Below are positions 10,287 to 20,839 of a stretch of 64,000 bases of DNA, in pieces. Position 1 is the first letter of the stretch. Each line of letters starts with the position of its first letter. Origin of the DNA: Liolophura sinensis. Lineage: Eukaryota; Mollusca; Polyplacophora; Chitonida; Chitonidae. Under the pieces are notes generated by a model. The model searched no databases, had not been told where the DNA came from, and saw only the letters and a program-made list of their open reading frames with translations. The DNA lies in assembly GCF_032854445.1 (NCBI RefSeq), contig NC_088307.1, positions 27,506,547 through 27,570,546 of the forward strand, written 5' to 3'. A program made the translations under genes and the position numbers.

Positions 10287-13200
10287 TTTATAATATCTTA
10301 CATTTATGTTTTAAATTCAGTGATTTATGTGGTAAATTGGATGGGTTCCTTGCTTAAACGGAGCGTTTGGAGGTTTTTACTCCATATGATCAACATTATA
10401 AAAACAGCATTAAACAATAAGTGCAATTATTATCTTGCAAAGAAGATATGTTTTTACGCGTTTAAATGTTAAACATCTTGTTAACGTCAGAGGACACACA
10501 AAGTGTGGGTTCAAACTTGGTTATGGGGATGGTCGTGGGTCTCCCCTGGGCTCTATCTGGTTTACTCCCGCGATAATGCTGGCTGCTGTGGTATTAAGTG
10601 AAATAGTCATAAAATGGGTGTGACATTAATCAATGAAACAAACAAATAAATCAAGCCTTGTCTTGGAGAATGCTCATTTCGGGCTTTCTCAAACTCAGGG
10701 CTTTTGTCTATCCCTATCTAGTCGACCGTGCTTTCGGGTGACAGTTTGAACCATATACATCGTTTGACGCAGACCACTTCAGTCTGCATATCTACCTGAA
10801 AGACCGGCGCTGACAGCACAGTTGGTTGAGCACCCGCTTCGGGAACGATAAGCCCAGGGTCAATCCTGGGTCAAGTTACATCTAACACCTTAAAGGTCTC
10901 AAGACACTTGGCGTTCAGCATACAAGGGATAGTGCAACGACTGGTTGATCCGAATCAGTTTAATGGCTCAGGCGGGCCGGGGCAGGGCGCCTTACTTGCC
11001 ATCGGTAAGGCGTCTCAGTGAAGAAGCACTAGATAAAAGAGCGGTGTAAATCCGTCCTGCAACAAAGAGGCACAATGCATGCGTTCTAAGGATTCCTTCG
11101 TCGTCATATGACTGCAAAATTGTTAAGTACGACGTTAAACCCCAAGCACTCACTCACTCATTCACACACTCTGCCTAAAAGCGCGTCAGTAAATTTTCAA
11201 AGTTTGATGGTTTACACTGGGCTCCATTACCCATAAGACTTGCACATCTCACATAAGAGAAAACAAAATCCGGTGTTATTAAGTAGATTTAATCTTAGAA
11301 TCTTGAAATTTTGTTATGCATATCTGAGTTTTAGCTAAACAAAACATGCTCGGGGACATCAGTTAGAATGCTCTGTCAGCGGGAGCCTAGCATGTAAAAC
11401 TTATTTGAACTTTTACATGAGTGTGTTAATTTTTTGTCTTTTGTTTCCGACAGGGTTATGTTGCACTGAGAAATTTCAAGAGAAGTCGGTGTTTCGTGAC
11501 CAGTCTTTCACAAAAGGATTTTGAGGCTGTCATATCTAACGTCAAATCGAGGCAGGTTAGTACTAAACAAGTCTACGTAATCTTGAGTTCAGCTGCAGGT
11601 ATCCTGAAATTATTTGTTCCCAATGAAAACCTCGTTAAGATCAGATAATTCGTGTGTAGCTCTCAGTTACACCAGCTCTATACGCTACAATTACAAGGGA
11701 GACAATTTTTTGTAACTGATGGAACAACAGTGCCCCCTTCTCTCAAGCTCTCTACAAAAGGAAACAAATCCTGTGGGAGTATCTAAAGAAATGGTAAATT
11801 CTAAAGTAATAACAGGATGGGACCGACATGAGTATTTAATTAATTTTATTTGCAAAGAAATACGTATGCAATAGTAAACTAGAAATACTAGCTTAAATAT
11901 AAATAATTTTCCTCCAGTCATGCATTTGATGTCATTTGAACTAATTAGATATATCATTATTGAGAAAATTCACTGTATCAAACAAAAAAACAGTCTTGTA
12001 TTGATTGAACATCGGTGCCATGTACTTTCCAGCCCTCTACAAAGGGAACCAAATTTTGTAACTGATAAAATACATGAAAAACATATGAAATTTGGTTTCA
12101 TCTGAACATGTGTCTGAATGTTACTGAATATTACTGAATACTTATACCCAGTGAGCCTATCTTGATTATTGTAGTTAGCATTAGACAGATGCCATAGTGT
12201 GTACGTAAGGAACACATTCCTGGAGTATTGTTTGTTGTCAGTGGTGCGCATACCACCAGCGCTTAGGCAGCGTGCTTAAAATATAACATAGCTGGACAAC
12301 CCTCAGTTTAGTTTATATTATTCATCGCTTCACTGTTTATATACATGTTTTGTCATCGGCGTATACGTTTAATGCCTGGACGCAAAATATGATATGATTT
12401 TGTGTTATCCTCTAAAAGCAATGTTGACCTCATCGGGAACACTCCGAGATGACTGACTTAGAATAAAGGCCTTATATGGGCCAAATGTGTGAGCTAGGTT
12501 GGCAGTTAGGAGGTCGCGAGTGCACGCTTGTCATGATGACCCTACCTTCACAATTAATAAGCTTTAACGTATCGAAGAACAATAGTCATCGTTAACATTT
12601 CGTAACGAACTGACAACCAGCCGGGAGTAAAATATAACAACACCAATTCGGACATGTTGTTTTTTTCCTTCAGATTGAGACTGAAGAATGGTTTTTTTTA
12701 CTAAATGTAAATGGCTTTAGCAAATCATTAATTGCTACGACTTAGTTATCTGTGTATACTATACGTAGCACATGTATTACTTATTTATTTATTTGATTGG
12801 TGTTTTACGCCGTACTCAAGAATATTCCACTTATACGACGGCGGCCAGCATTATGAGGGGAGGAAACTAGGCACAACCCGAGGGAAAACCATGACCATCC
12901 ACGGTTGCTGACAGACCTTCCCACGTAGGACAGGAGAAGTAGCCAGAGTGAGCTGGACTGAACTCACAACGATCGCATTGATGAGAGGCTCTTGAGTCAT
13001 TGCGCAATGTTGGCGTGCTAACCACCTCGGCCACGGAGACCCTCGCACATGTTTTGCACATTGTACACTGCCGTGACGTAACACCCATGTTTTTTTCAGA
13101 TTAATCCACGAATATCACTGTCGCGTGATTATAAACTGTACTGTTAAAATTATTAGATCACATAAATCAAATGTGCTAAGAGATTAAACTTACGTAAAAG

Positions 13201-14653
13201 TATTTATCAGATAAAAGACCATTAAACACTGTCCATGAAAATAGTTTAATTTTTTTTTTCTGAACGACTAAAATGCATTTAAAACATAGGATTTTGTGGT
13301 GGTCCGTTTCAAACCCTGAGAGTATCACTGCTGTCACAGCAAAGCCTTTGCTGTGAAATAATTCGTTTCAAGGTCTATTTGTTGGAGGCATTCATAGCTC
13401 CAAATGAAGATGCATTTTGGATGATGAAATATAGGAATCTATATGCCAAAAAAACAAACAAACTGAACTGACATCACTGATTCCAATATGGTCAGAAAAG
13501 GGCACAGTTTAATCCAAAGTTTCAAATGCATTTTACTAGGTGGAAAAAAATATTGAGAAAAAAAAAAGAAATCAAACTAGTTTCACGGACAGTATTCAGT
13601 GGTCTTTCATCTGATATGTACTTCACGCTAGTGTGTTCTTTCTGGGGTTTACGACGTGCTATTCACACTGATTGTTAGCATGTGTCAATTTCAAAAACAG
13701 CCCATATCTGTGTGAATATTTTGAATGTGGAATTTTACCAACTTTCTTATAGCCATGGCCTTGTTGTAAATTCTGAAAGAAATCCTTATGAAATATCATT
13801 TGTATTTTTAAGGGGCTGTATTTGCCACGCCAGCCTGTGAAACACGCGAGACTCCGGCCCGGCAACATGACATCATCGGAGTTAGGCCCCACCCTGAGTC
13901 AGTTTTGCGCAGGCGTGCCCGCTGTCTGGCTCCATATTACCAGTGAAACAGGTTAGCCTCGATCTTTATGAAAATGGTATAGTATTTATTTGATATTAGT
14001 AGACAAAATCAATTCTTGATCTGCAAAAGTGTCGACCGATGGAACTCAAGCTTACGATAACTATTAGGTCCAGTTTAATTTAAAAAAAAAAACACTAATT
14101 GTATATTAGCAATTATTTGGGGATCGAACCAAATATGTTTGGTTTTCGAACAAAATTCATGAAAATGCTAAATATATCATTTCATATATATTCATGCTGT
14201 ATTCTTACATATATTTTATTTCTCATAGCGTTACCGAAGTGTGTTAACTACTTACATGCTATAATATTTGATACTGATCCACTGTGCCCCAGTGGAGATC
14301 ATTTACCCTACGAGGTGGAGTATTCGAATCCACATTTCTACTGACTTTGTATTTATTCATTTTGTTGTTGTTGTTGTTTTTTTGTTTTGTTTTGTTTTTG
14401 TGATTTGTCAGGTTTCCAAAATCATAGTGAGTATGATAAAGAAACACTGATCGAATTAAGAATTAAAGAAGATATTTTTTTCCTTTTGACTCCCCCAGAA
14501 ATTGTAAAGAGGCGGACTGCGGACCATCAAAGCCACGAGAGGCTCAGTTGTTTGTATAATGAGATTGATCTGTCTTCAAAGGTCCTGGATGATATTGTAA
14601 AGGACACACCGCAGAGATCAAAGGCATTCAATCCCCACACTTACGCGCATTGA
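7177..14653 (+). CDS. BRICHOS-domain type II membrane protein, six coding exons
   Basis: Exons are 7177-7221, 8112-8273, 9733-9879, 11454-11555, 13813-13951 and 14412-14653. All joins have AG/GT signals and matching phases, giving 278 residues. Residues 1-33 form a short cytosolic tail and 34-59 a single hydrophobic anchor, with the rest outside (type II, as in known BRICHOS proteins). A linker (70-110) leads into the domain: Asp115 in 'YDFKV', then 'GYVAL', first Cys131, a 'LYLP' strand (exon 5) and second Cys184 in 'FCAGVPAVW'. The order D-C-C and the 'DFKxG' entry fit chondromodulin/ITM2-like BRICHOS domains, which act as intramolecular chaperones for a C-terminal peptide. Exon 6 has hydrophobic 'IFFLLTPP' followed by basic 'KRR' (231-233), a plausible processing site. 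Sequons are NMT and NHS. No poly(A) signal is seen close to the stop. The exon model is inferred from splice signals. Confidence 0.82.
7400..7556 (+). mobile_element. SINE (family 1), 5'-truncated, in BRICHOS intron 1
   Basis: It contains 'tttcccccgggctctgcc', 'ccataatgctggccggcgtc', 'gtacggcgtaaaacac' and a long TAAATAAA tail. Confidence 0.85.
8429..8698 (+). mobile_element. Full-length SINE (family 1)
   Basis: This is the most complete copy. It has head 'ggcctccgtgggtcagttag' (A box), B-box-like 'gtgagttcaagtcc' near 8507, a linker, the core with 'ccataatgctgaccgccg', end 'gtacggcgtaaaacaccaat' and AAATA repeats. It lies in BRICHOS intron 2. Confidence 0.9.
8763..9010 (-). mobile_element. 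Near full-length SINE (family 1)
   Basis: It reads in reverse: 'ttgacggcggatagagttat', 'cacgaccatccgcagg', then the tRNA-like head ending 'cactaggccacgacggcc'. It sits tail to tail with the copy at 8429-8698. Confidence 0.85.
9958..10090 (-). mobile_element. Diverged SINE (family 1)
   Basis: 'attggtgttttgcgcgctcc', 'atgaccgcggtcagatttat' and 'ggaggaaaccggattgcccg' show the core. The head end is unclear. It lies in BRICHOS intron 3. Confidence 0.65.
10217..10279. repeat. (TA)n microsatellite
   Basis: There are 63 bp of uninterrupted TA, preceded by a short GT run. Confidence 0.98.
10480..10650 (+). mobile_element. Diverged SINE (family 1)
   Basis: It includes a B-box-like 'gtgggttcaaact', 'atggtcgtgggtctcccctg', 'ataatgctggctgctgtgg' and a terminal A/T tail. 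Confidence 0.7.
10806..11165 (+). mobile_element. Second SINE family with (ACTC)n tail
   Basis: The tRNA-like head 'agcacagttggttgagcacc' (A box) and 'gggtcaatcctgggtcaag' (B box) lead into an unrelated body. The element ends 'ttaagtacgacgttaaaccc' and then cactcactcactc. Head and tail both differ from family 1. It lies in BRICHOS intron 3. Confidence 0.8.
11735..12070. repeat. Two direct copies of a roughly 70-bp motif
   Basis: A segment near 11740-11770 ('ctctctacaaaaggaaacaa') recurs near 12033-12055 ('ccctctacaaagggaaccaa'), each with 'ttgtaactgat' nearby. The rest of BRICHOS intron 4 shows no gene. Confidence 0.4.
12781..13046 (-). mobile_element. Full-length SINE (family 1) in BRICHOS intron 4
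   Basis: Tail, core ('cggcggccagcattatgagg'), B-box complement ('ggactgaactcacaacga') and head ('gctaaccacctcggccacgg') are all present. Confidence 0.9.
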
Positions 14654-14764
14654 TACAGGCAAAATGGTTTAAGCAAATCAAACGCTGGCAAAGTGTCGGC
14701 CTTCCTCTCCTATGCTGTCCTGACTAAAATTAATTAACAGATTTATATATTAGACTAAAATTTT

Positions 14765-14990
14765 GGGCTTTACGTCAGATTATTTCTAATACACGACGGC
14801 TGTCATTGTTCATCATTGTTCCATGAGGAAACCGTGGTGATTGGGGACGTCGGGAGTGGTTGCCCACATCCATCCGCAAGTTACCGGAATCTCTTCTAAA
14901 CAGACATTAGTATTCCAACCATCAACAAATGTGGGCGTTCCAGATCAATAATCGAGAGGGCAGTTCCCAAACCACCAGAGAACAAAGAAA
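14765..14990 (-). mobile_element. Strongly diverged SINE (family 1)
   Basis: Only 'acacgacggctgtcattg', 'gaggaaaccgtgg' and 'catccatccgcaagttacc' can be recognised. It lies 3' of the BRICHOS gene. Confidence 0.5.
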
Positions 14991-15159
14991 GTATATGACG
15001 TACTATTGCAGAATCATGGAAAGACAACCGGTAAACAGTTTTCAGTGAATTTAACACAGGGGTTTGGAAAGATGCACCAATGTGTTGTGTGAATCATGAC
15101 AATGACTGATTAGGATCGGGCACTCTGCTTAAGTGAGCGGTACTTTCAAACACATGTCA

Positions 15160-15285
15160 ACGTGGGTCTCATCCGGGCTCTGTCCGGTGTCCTTCCACCA
15201 TAATGCTGGCCGCTATCGTATAAGTGAAATATTCTTGAGTACGGCATAAAACACCAATTAAATAAATAAACAAAAATAATGAATG
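15160..15285 (+). mobile_element. SINE (family 1), 5'-truncated
   Basis: 'gtgggtctcatccgggctct', 'ccataatgctggccgctatc' and 'gtacggcataaaacaccaat' with AAATAAA tail. Confidence 0.85.
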
Positions 15286-15539
15286 TTCAGAACATGGAAA
15301 GGGCGTACAAAAGACATTCCATGTCCATGCCTTATGTGAGCACCATGGATAAAATTATCTGTATTATTGTTGTTTAATGGCGTACTCAAGTTTCTTTGCG
15401 TTTTATACTAACGTGGCCAGAGTAAACTAGCAAAACGGTTCCAAGAACTTTGGCAACTAGGGTATCCACAAACTCCCTGTCCAAGGCCGACTTTGAGTCA
15501 GACATATAATAGCTGATGTATTTGTTGTTTGTTATGAAG

Positions 15540-15641
15540 GGATACGTGGCGATCCGTGACTTCAGAAAGAACCTTTGTCTTGTTTCTTATGTTGAGAACC
15601 CAGACTTCTGGTCGGTAAAAACCATGCTAGAAGACAGACGG
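15540..15641 (+). CDS. Second BRICHOS exon 4 (alternative or orphan exon)
   Basis: It is a 102-nt open exon between acceptor 'ttatgaag' and donor 'CGG|gtaagt'. Length (34 codons) and phases (0/0) equal exon 4 of the complete BRICHOS gene at 11454-11555. It begins 'GYVAIRDFRKNLCLVS', matching 'GYVALRNFKRSRCFVT', and keeps the first BRICHOS cysteine. No second copy of exons 1-3 is visible between 14653 and 15540. Since exon 3 ends in phase 0, splicing from 9879 to 15540 would stay in frame, so this could be an alternative exon of the upstream gene, or a remnant of a tandem copy. The next matching exon is at 15889. Confidence 0.68.
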
Positions 15642-15888
15642 GTAAGTTAGCCATGTATACATGTATCTCAGCTGGAATTTTAATTTGGCAGAGATCGACG
15701 CCACTCAGCACTGGGATCACAATGTGTTGAAGGGACGCTACTCATCACTGGGATTACAATGTAGTGAAGGGACGCTACTCAGCATTGGAATCATTCCTCA
15801 GTGCATTGTGATGTGGCCAGGAGACTGGTTTTGAGGCCTTAGAATTGTGCTTCTCTCCATATCTTTCAGCCGAGGTCGAACCATAGAG

Positions 15889-16077
15889 ACCTTATATTTG
15901 CAGACTGCAGCTATAATGGACGCCAGGCGAGGACAACTAACCGGATCAAGTAGCTTACTGACTTCAGTGATTTTAGCAAACCTATGCCTCAAAACAGACA
16001 TTTGTATAGCAGCCGTCAACCAATACAGACGTTCCAAGATAATACTCGCAAGGTCAATTCGGAAAAACGACGATTAG
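15889..16077 (+). CDS. Second BRICHOS exon 5, copy 1 (possible terminal exon)
   Basis: After acceptor 'ccatagag' a phase-0 frame runs 62 codons to TAG. It begins 'TLYLQTAAIMDARRG' and has Cys in 'LANLCLKTD', at nearly the same spacing from the 'LYL' strand as in the intact gene (30 residues instead of 29). With exon 15540-15641 it would complete a BRICHOS domain. It ends 'SIRKNDD' and a stop, so it may be a last exon with a shorter C terminus. Unlike exon 4, it lies inside the tandem duplication and therefore exists three times. A pyrimidine tract precedes the acceptor, although 'tttcag' 18 bp earlier is a stronger-looking AG in the wrong frame. Confidence 0.55.
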   Translation, partial: TLYLQTAAIMDARRGQLTGSSSLLTSVILANLCLKTDICIAAVNQYRRSKIILARSIRKNDD

Positions 16078-16144
16078 GCTAATACCACAAAAACAAACTC
16101 GTTAAAGAGGCTGTCTCATTTGAATATATTGATATTAAAGCAGT

Positions 16145-17300
16145 ATTAGGCCTCTCACATCTGACTATAGTGAGACTGAAACAGTATTAGCTCTGTCACA
16201 TCTGACTATAGTGAGAGTGAACCAGTACCAGACCTGTCACATCAGCATTAGGTCACACCTGAGTCTGAAGGATAGCTCTATATGTCAAGCTTAACTTTAG
16301 TGAGATTGAACCAATGAGAATAAACCAATTTAGACTTGTCACATCTGACTTAAGTGAGACTGACAAGTGAGAATGGACCAATACTAGACTTGTCACACCT
16401 GACTTTGGTGAGACTGACCAGTGAGAATGGACCAATGCTAGACTTGTCACACCTGACTTTGGTGAGACTGACCAGTGAGATTGGACCAATACTAGACTTG
16501 TCACATCTGACTTAAGTGAGACTGACCAGTGAGATTGGACCAATACTAGACTTGTCACATCTGACTTTGGTGAGACTGACCAGTGAGAATGGACCAATGC
16601 TAGACTTGTCACACCTGACTTTGGTGAGACTGACCAGTGAGAATGGACCAATACTGGACTTGTCACATCCGACTTTCGTGAGACTGACCATTGAGAATGG
16701 ATCAATACTAGACTTGTCACACCTGGCTTTGGTGAGACTGACCAGTGAGAATTGACCAATGCTAGACTTGTCTCATCTGACTTTAGTTAGACTGACCAGT
16801 GAGAATGGACCAATACTGGACTTGTCACATCCGACTTTCGTGAGACTGACCATTGAGAATGGATCAATACTAGGCTCGTCACATCTGACTTTGGTGAGAC
16901 TGACCATTGAGAACGGACCAATACTAGACTCGTCACATCTGACTTTTCTGAGACCGACCAGTGATAATGGACCAGTTCTAGACATGTCACACCTGACTAT
17001 TGTGAGACTGACCAGTAAGAATGGACCAATACTAGACTTGTCGTATGTGACTTTAGTGAGGTGACCAGTGAGAATGGACCAATACTAGACATGCCATAAA
17101 TGACTTTGGTGAGACTGACCAGTGAGAATGGGCCAATACTAGACTTGTCACATCTGACTTTGGTGAGACTGACCAGTGAGAATGGACTACTGCTAGAGTT
17201 GTGACAACTGACTACAATGAGACTGACCAGTGAGAATTGGCCAATACCAAGCTTGTCACATCTAACTTTAGTGAGAATTTAATCAGTATCAGGTCTGTTA
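16145..17300. repeat. 54-bp minisatellite (array A), unit 1
   Basis: About 20 units of the type 'agactgaccagtgagaat', 'ggaccaatactagacttg', 'tcacatctgactttggtg'. Because 54 is a multiple of 3, frames stay open on both strands (for example 'LDLSHLTLVRLTSENGPI'); these are not genes. Confidence 0.95.
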
Positions 17301-18148
17301 AATCTTACTTTGTTGAGGTTTTACTAAGTCCGTGCCGAAAATCCATAGAGAGTCATGGATTTGACCTTTGAACCCATTTAAAACTGTATAATACTGCACT
17401 AGTTGGTGTTGCTACCTGCATAATATAAATAACGAAAAAAAAAAAAAAACTCGCTTGATAGATAGTTTTTTGGCTGTTTTACATAACAGTAAACATATTT
17501 TATTGTTGAAATATAGATCTGTCCAGAAGATTTATAGTTTGTCAACATCATGAGTTCAGGAAATCAGTTTGCACTCTGTGTTGGATTATCAGGGCAGGTC
17601 TGTTTCGAAGAAAAGGTATCCAAAGAACCTCATTAGACGGCATATTGAGTAACACTCCACTTGGTTCTGCATCGTTTTTCTATGACGATATATTTAAAGA
17701 CATTCTCACCTCAAATAGCTGAATGACCTAATCTTATTTTCGCCTTTCCATCCAGGTATTGTAACACCGTCACTTCTCTGGTACAAAAACAACATTGGAA
17801 ATAATTAAAATGAGGAGAGCTGATTCCGAGTAAAGCCTGCAGTAACGGCAGGACTTTTGTGTGTTCGTGTAAATTATGTAATTTGTGACGCTGCCGATGA
17901 ATACCGTTATGTTGCAGAGTCGGCTAAATTACACTAAAAGTCCCTTTTCTGCCAAAACATTGTTAAACTCAGCCCAGAATGTTTAAATTAAGAACATTTT
18001 TAAGTCCAAAAACATTGTACTTCAAAGTAAGATATCAAAATTTCTTACTATGGTTATGATTAAAAGCGCCATTTAATTTCCACAAATGGTTCAATTGATC
18101 TGATGTCATGTTCTGAGCCTGAGTCGTAATAAACTTACATGTACTTAC
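17301..18148. other. Gap between array A and the secreted-protein gene, unit 1
   Basis: Collinear in all three units (38226-39089, 58791-59651). A minus-strand segment near 17720-17790 has a good acceptor ('gtttttgtaccag') and donor ('gaggtgag') and could be a further exon of the gene at 18228-19754, but the phase does not fit cleanly. Confidence 0.3.
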
Positions 18149-18227
18149 CATCTTCGGTATCAGGTCTTCATAGAATCTTTTTCCCTATATATTCTTACAC
18201 TTTTAAATGTTAATACATATAACTTAC

Positions 18228-19754
18228 GTTCCAGTGAGTTGAACTCCAGAAAACTTTAACATCACAGTTTCCCAGGCGATGGCCATGCCTTTAGATATTT
18301 CTTTAATTTGCACAAGATTGAATTCGTGGCCTTGTGAAAGTAGTATTTTGTTCCGTTGGAATTGTTCCAGGACAGAGAAAATAACAGGTATAATGGTCAG
18401 TAAAGCTGTTACATGCCTCAAAGGTATTCTATACCTGAATCAGGTCAGTACTATAGCCTGAAAGCGAGTACAAAAGTCTATAATGGATCCCCGTAGGTCA
18501 CACCTGTTTACATGATAATAACACTTTCAGATTTCTAAAAGTCATCATTTGGCTGAAAATTAGAGATCCTGGAACGTAAAATTTTACAAATGGTTATTTA
18601 TCGATTTCTGAATACGGCCAAGGCGTCCTTTCTGTAACATCTGGGGTGCTGCAAAGGCCCGATATTAGGGCCACTTATGTTTATGTGATTTATTTATTTA
18701 TTAGATTGGTGTTTTGCGCAGTATCTCCCTTTGTTGAGTGTATTCACCACTCAACAAAGGGAGATAGCCTACTCAGCAGACACATTTGACGTCGTCTGCA
18801 GGATTCAAGAACATATCCGTATCCCACTTGACCGATGTTGTCCAATGAAATTCGGACTGTCCGAGGCGGGATCAATTTATTTATTTGATTCGTGTTTTAC
18901 GCCGTACTCAAAAATATTTCACTTATACGACGACGGCTAGCATTATGACAGAGCCCGGGGGAAACCTCCGACTATTCGTATGTTGTTGCAAGACCTTCCC
19001 ATGTAAGGTCGGAGAGCAACTCACAGCGATCGCATTGGTAAGGGGCCACTGGGTCATTCAGCTGCGCTGGAATGCTAACCACGGGGACCAGGGAATGATG
19101 AGAAGTGTATTAATATAAAACCAATGAGCGTAAATTACATTTAATAACCTGTTACGTGAATAAAGATTCAAAAATGTATAAAGATCATGGAACGCCTTAG
19201 CGGCTTTTTGAATTATTTGAATGTGTCGTATGCTACATTAATGATCATATTGTAACCTCTGTCATTCTTATTGGTGGAGTTCATATGAATAATAATGATC
19301 ATAGCCATTAATTTCAGGTACAGAAAGTCAATATATGCAAAGATAACTACTAGGTTTACATTAAAACTTAGATTGTTATCTTCCTGTTCAATATTTATTT
19401 ACTAAAAAATAAGCCTTGGCATAGGCTCCAATAGTATTGCTGCTGCTAAGAAAACTTGAGATTGTAATCAACTACATGTTCACATAAGTGCCCGAGGTTT
19501 TCTTATATTAGAAAGTCTTATCTTTAGGATAAATTACCAGCCTCATCAAGTAAAGCTCATGTAAATGTGCATGAATGTGTTAATATGTGATAATGATATA
19601 GCTAAAAACGTTATCCATATTTTCATTTTCATTTTCTGTCGTCGTATATTTGACACGCAGGTAAAGAAATGGAAATGAAAAGCACAAACTTACCAATGGC
19701 GCCCGCTTCCAGTAACCCGACCAAGCAAAGTGCTAACAATATCTTCCTCAACAT
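18228..19754 (-). CDS. Small secreted protein, exons 1-2, copy 1
   Basis: Exon 1 (19754 down to 19694) starts with ATG and encodes a clear signal peptide, 'MLRKILLALCLVGLLEAG', ending at donor 'ATTG|gtaagt' in phase 1. Exon 2 (18330 to 18228) follows acceptor 'tttcacaag' and continues 'HEFNLVQIKEISKGMAIAW' to 'LTGT'. It ends at donor 'GGAAC|gtaagt', or at the in-frame TAA just inside it, giving 55 residues. I do not recognise the family. A possible 17-nt micro-exon (18165-18149) lies next. Exon 1 is identical in all three tandem copies. The gene is divergent from the protease downstream. The signal peptide is well supported; the 3' end is not resolved. Confidence 0.55.
18722..18766. repeat. 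Perfect 19-bp hairpin beside a SINE end, unit 1
   Basis: Arm TATCTCCCTTTGTTGAGTG (18722-18740), 7-nt loop, and its exact complement (18748-18766). It follows a short SINE tail fragment (18690-18720). Confidence 0.85.
18874..19090 (-). mobile_element. Near full-length SINE (family 1), unit 1
   Basis: It has 'tacgccgtactcaaaaatat', core 'acgacggctagcattatgac', head 'gctaaccacggggacca'. The same insertion is present in all units, so it predates the duplication. It lies in the intron of the secreted-protein gene. Confidence 0.85.
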
Positions 19755-19849
19755 GTTGGATGCAGGCGTGAGGATGGCTGGAATTACAATCATTAATAGC
19801 AAAGGTGTATAGAATAAAACATATTTGTGTCAAGTCAATTGATGACAAA

Positions 19850-19855
19850 TTTATA
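19850..19855 (-). promoter_or_regulatory. TATA-like box of the secreted-protein gene, copy 1
   Basis: TATAAA on the minus strand about 95 bp upstream of the ATG at 19754. The same sequence is present in the other units. Confidence 0.35.
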
Positions 19856-20004
19856 AATCAGCTATACTATAATACAACTATTATACTATAATATAATAAT
19901 GGTGACAGGATATTGATGAATGGTTGCCCATAAACAATTCCCAGTGCATGCTTTTCATCTGTGAAACTCTGCTGCTACTCTACTTGTAGTGCTGTGCGAT
20001 ATAA

Positions 20005-20400
20005 CCTCACCCTATTCTGTGCGCCCAGGAAAATGAGGTTTTTCCAAACACTGTTTTTTCATACGTTAAACCAGAACAGCCCTTTAACTCATTTATAACC
20101 AAATATAACCACGCCCTGTTCTGTAAACCCAGAAAAGTCTGCTCTTGCAAACATTGTTTTATCATATGTTAAACCAGAACAACATTTAAACTTTTTTATA
20201 GCTAACTGTAACCACACCTTGCTCTGTGAGCCAAGACAAGTGTCTTCTTGCAAACATGTTTTTTTCAAATGTTAAACCAGAACAGCTCTTCATCTCATTT
20301 ATAACCAAATAAAACCACACCCGGTTTTGTGAGAAAAATAACTTCTTGAAAACATTGCCTTTTTTATTTGGTAACTCATTTCACTTTGTGTGTTCAAAAA
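20005..20400. repeat. About 103-bp tandem repeat (array G), unit 1
   Basis: Roughly four diverged copies of a block containing 'tgttaaaccagaacaac' and 'aaccacaccctgctctgtg'. Confidence 0.75.
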
Positions 20401-20839
20401 TTTTTAACTGATTGCAAACATGTACATTCAAGGAAACGTTCAGCAAAGGAAAAGTGCATAAAACAAACTAATGAAAGCTGCTAGCAGTCGGTAATATCAT
20501 ACCTACACAAAAGTATAAACACAAGCAAATTTACACATTACCTTGTTGTCTTATTTCACCGTCCAGGTAAACACTTTTTTAAACAGGAGCTTTAGAATAC
20601 GCAGGTATGAACAAGTGGCTTCTTTTCTGCAGCATATCTCTATCCAAACAAATTTATATTAAAGCTGGTTCCATAATCTTGCTGAAATCTATAATTAAAA
20701 ACATAATTTCATGACATCCGTTAGAATTGGAATAACGGGAAGGCCATTTGCTGCTGATAATTTAAATATCAAAAAAGGCATCTGCATGTTTATGGTTTTT
20801 TAAAGTAAATCAACTTGCTTTGAGTAAATACTTCACAAA

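Noticed and set aside
16253-17064. Repeat proteins 'LVHSHWSVSPKSGVTS' and 'LTLVRLTSENGPILDL'
   Set aside because: They are opposite-strand readings of the 54-bp minisatellite. Unit number varies freely and both strands are open.
16145-17300. CRISPR-like array
   Set aside because: Units are contiguous without unique spacers and the context is a spliced eukaryotic genome.
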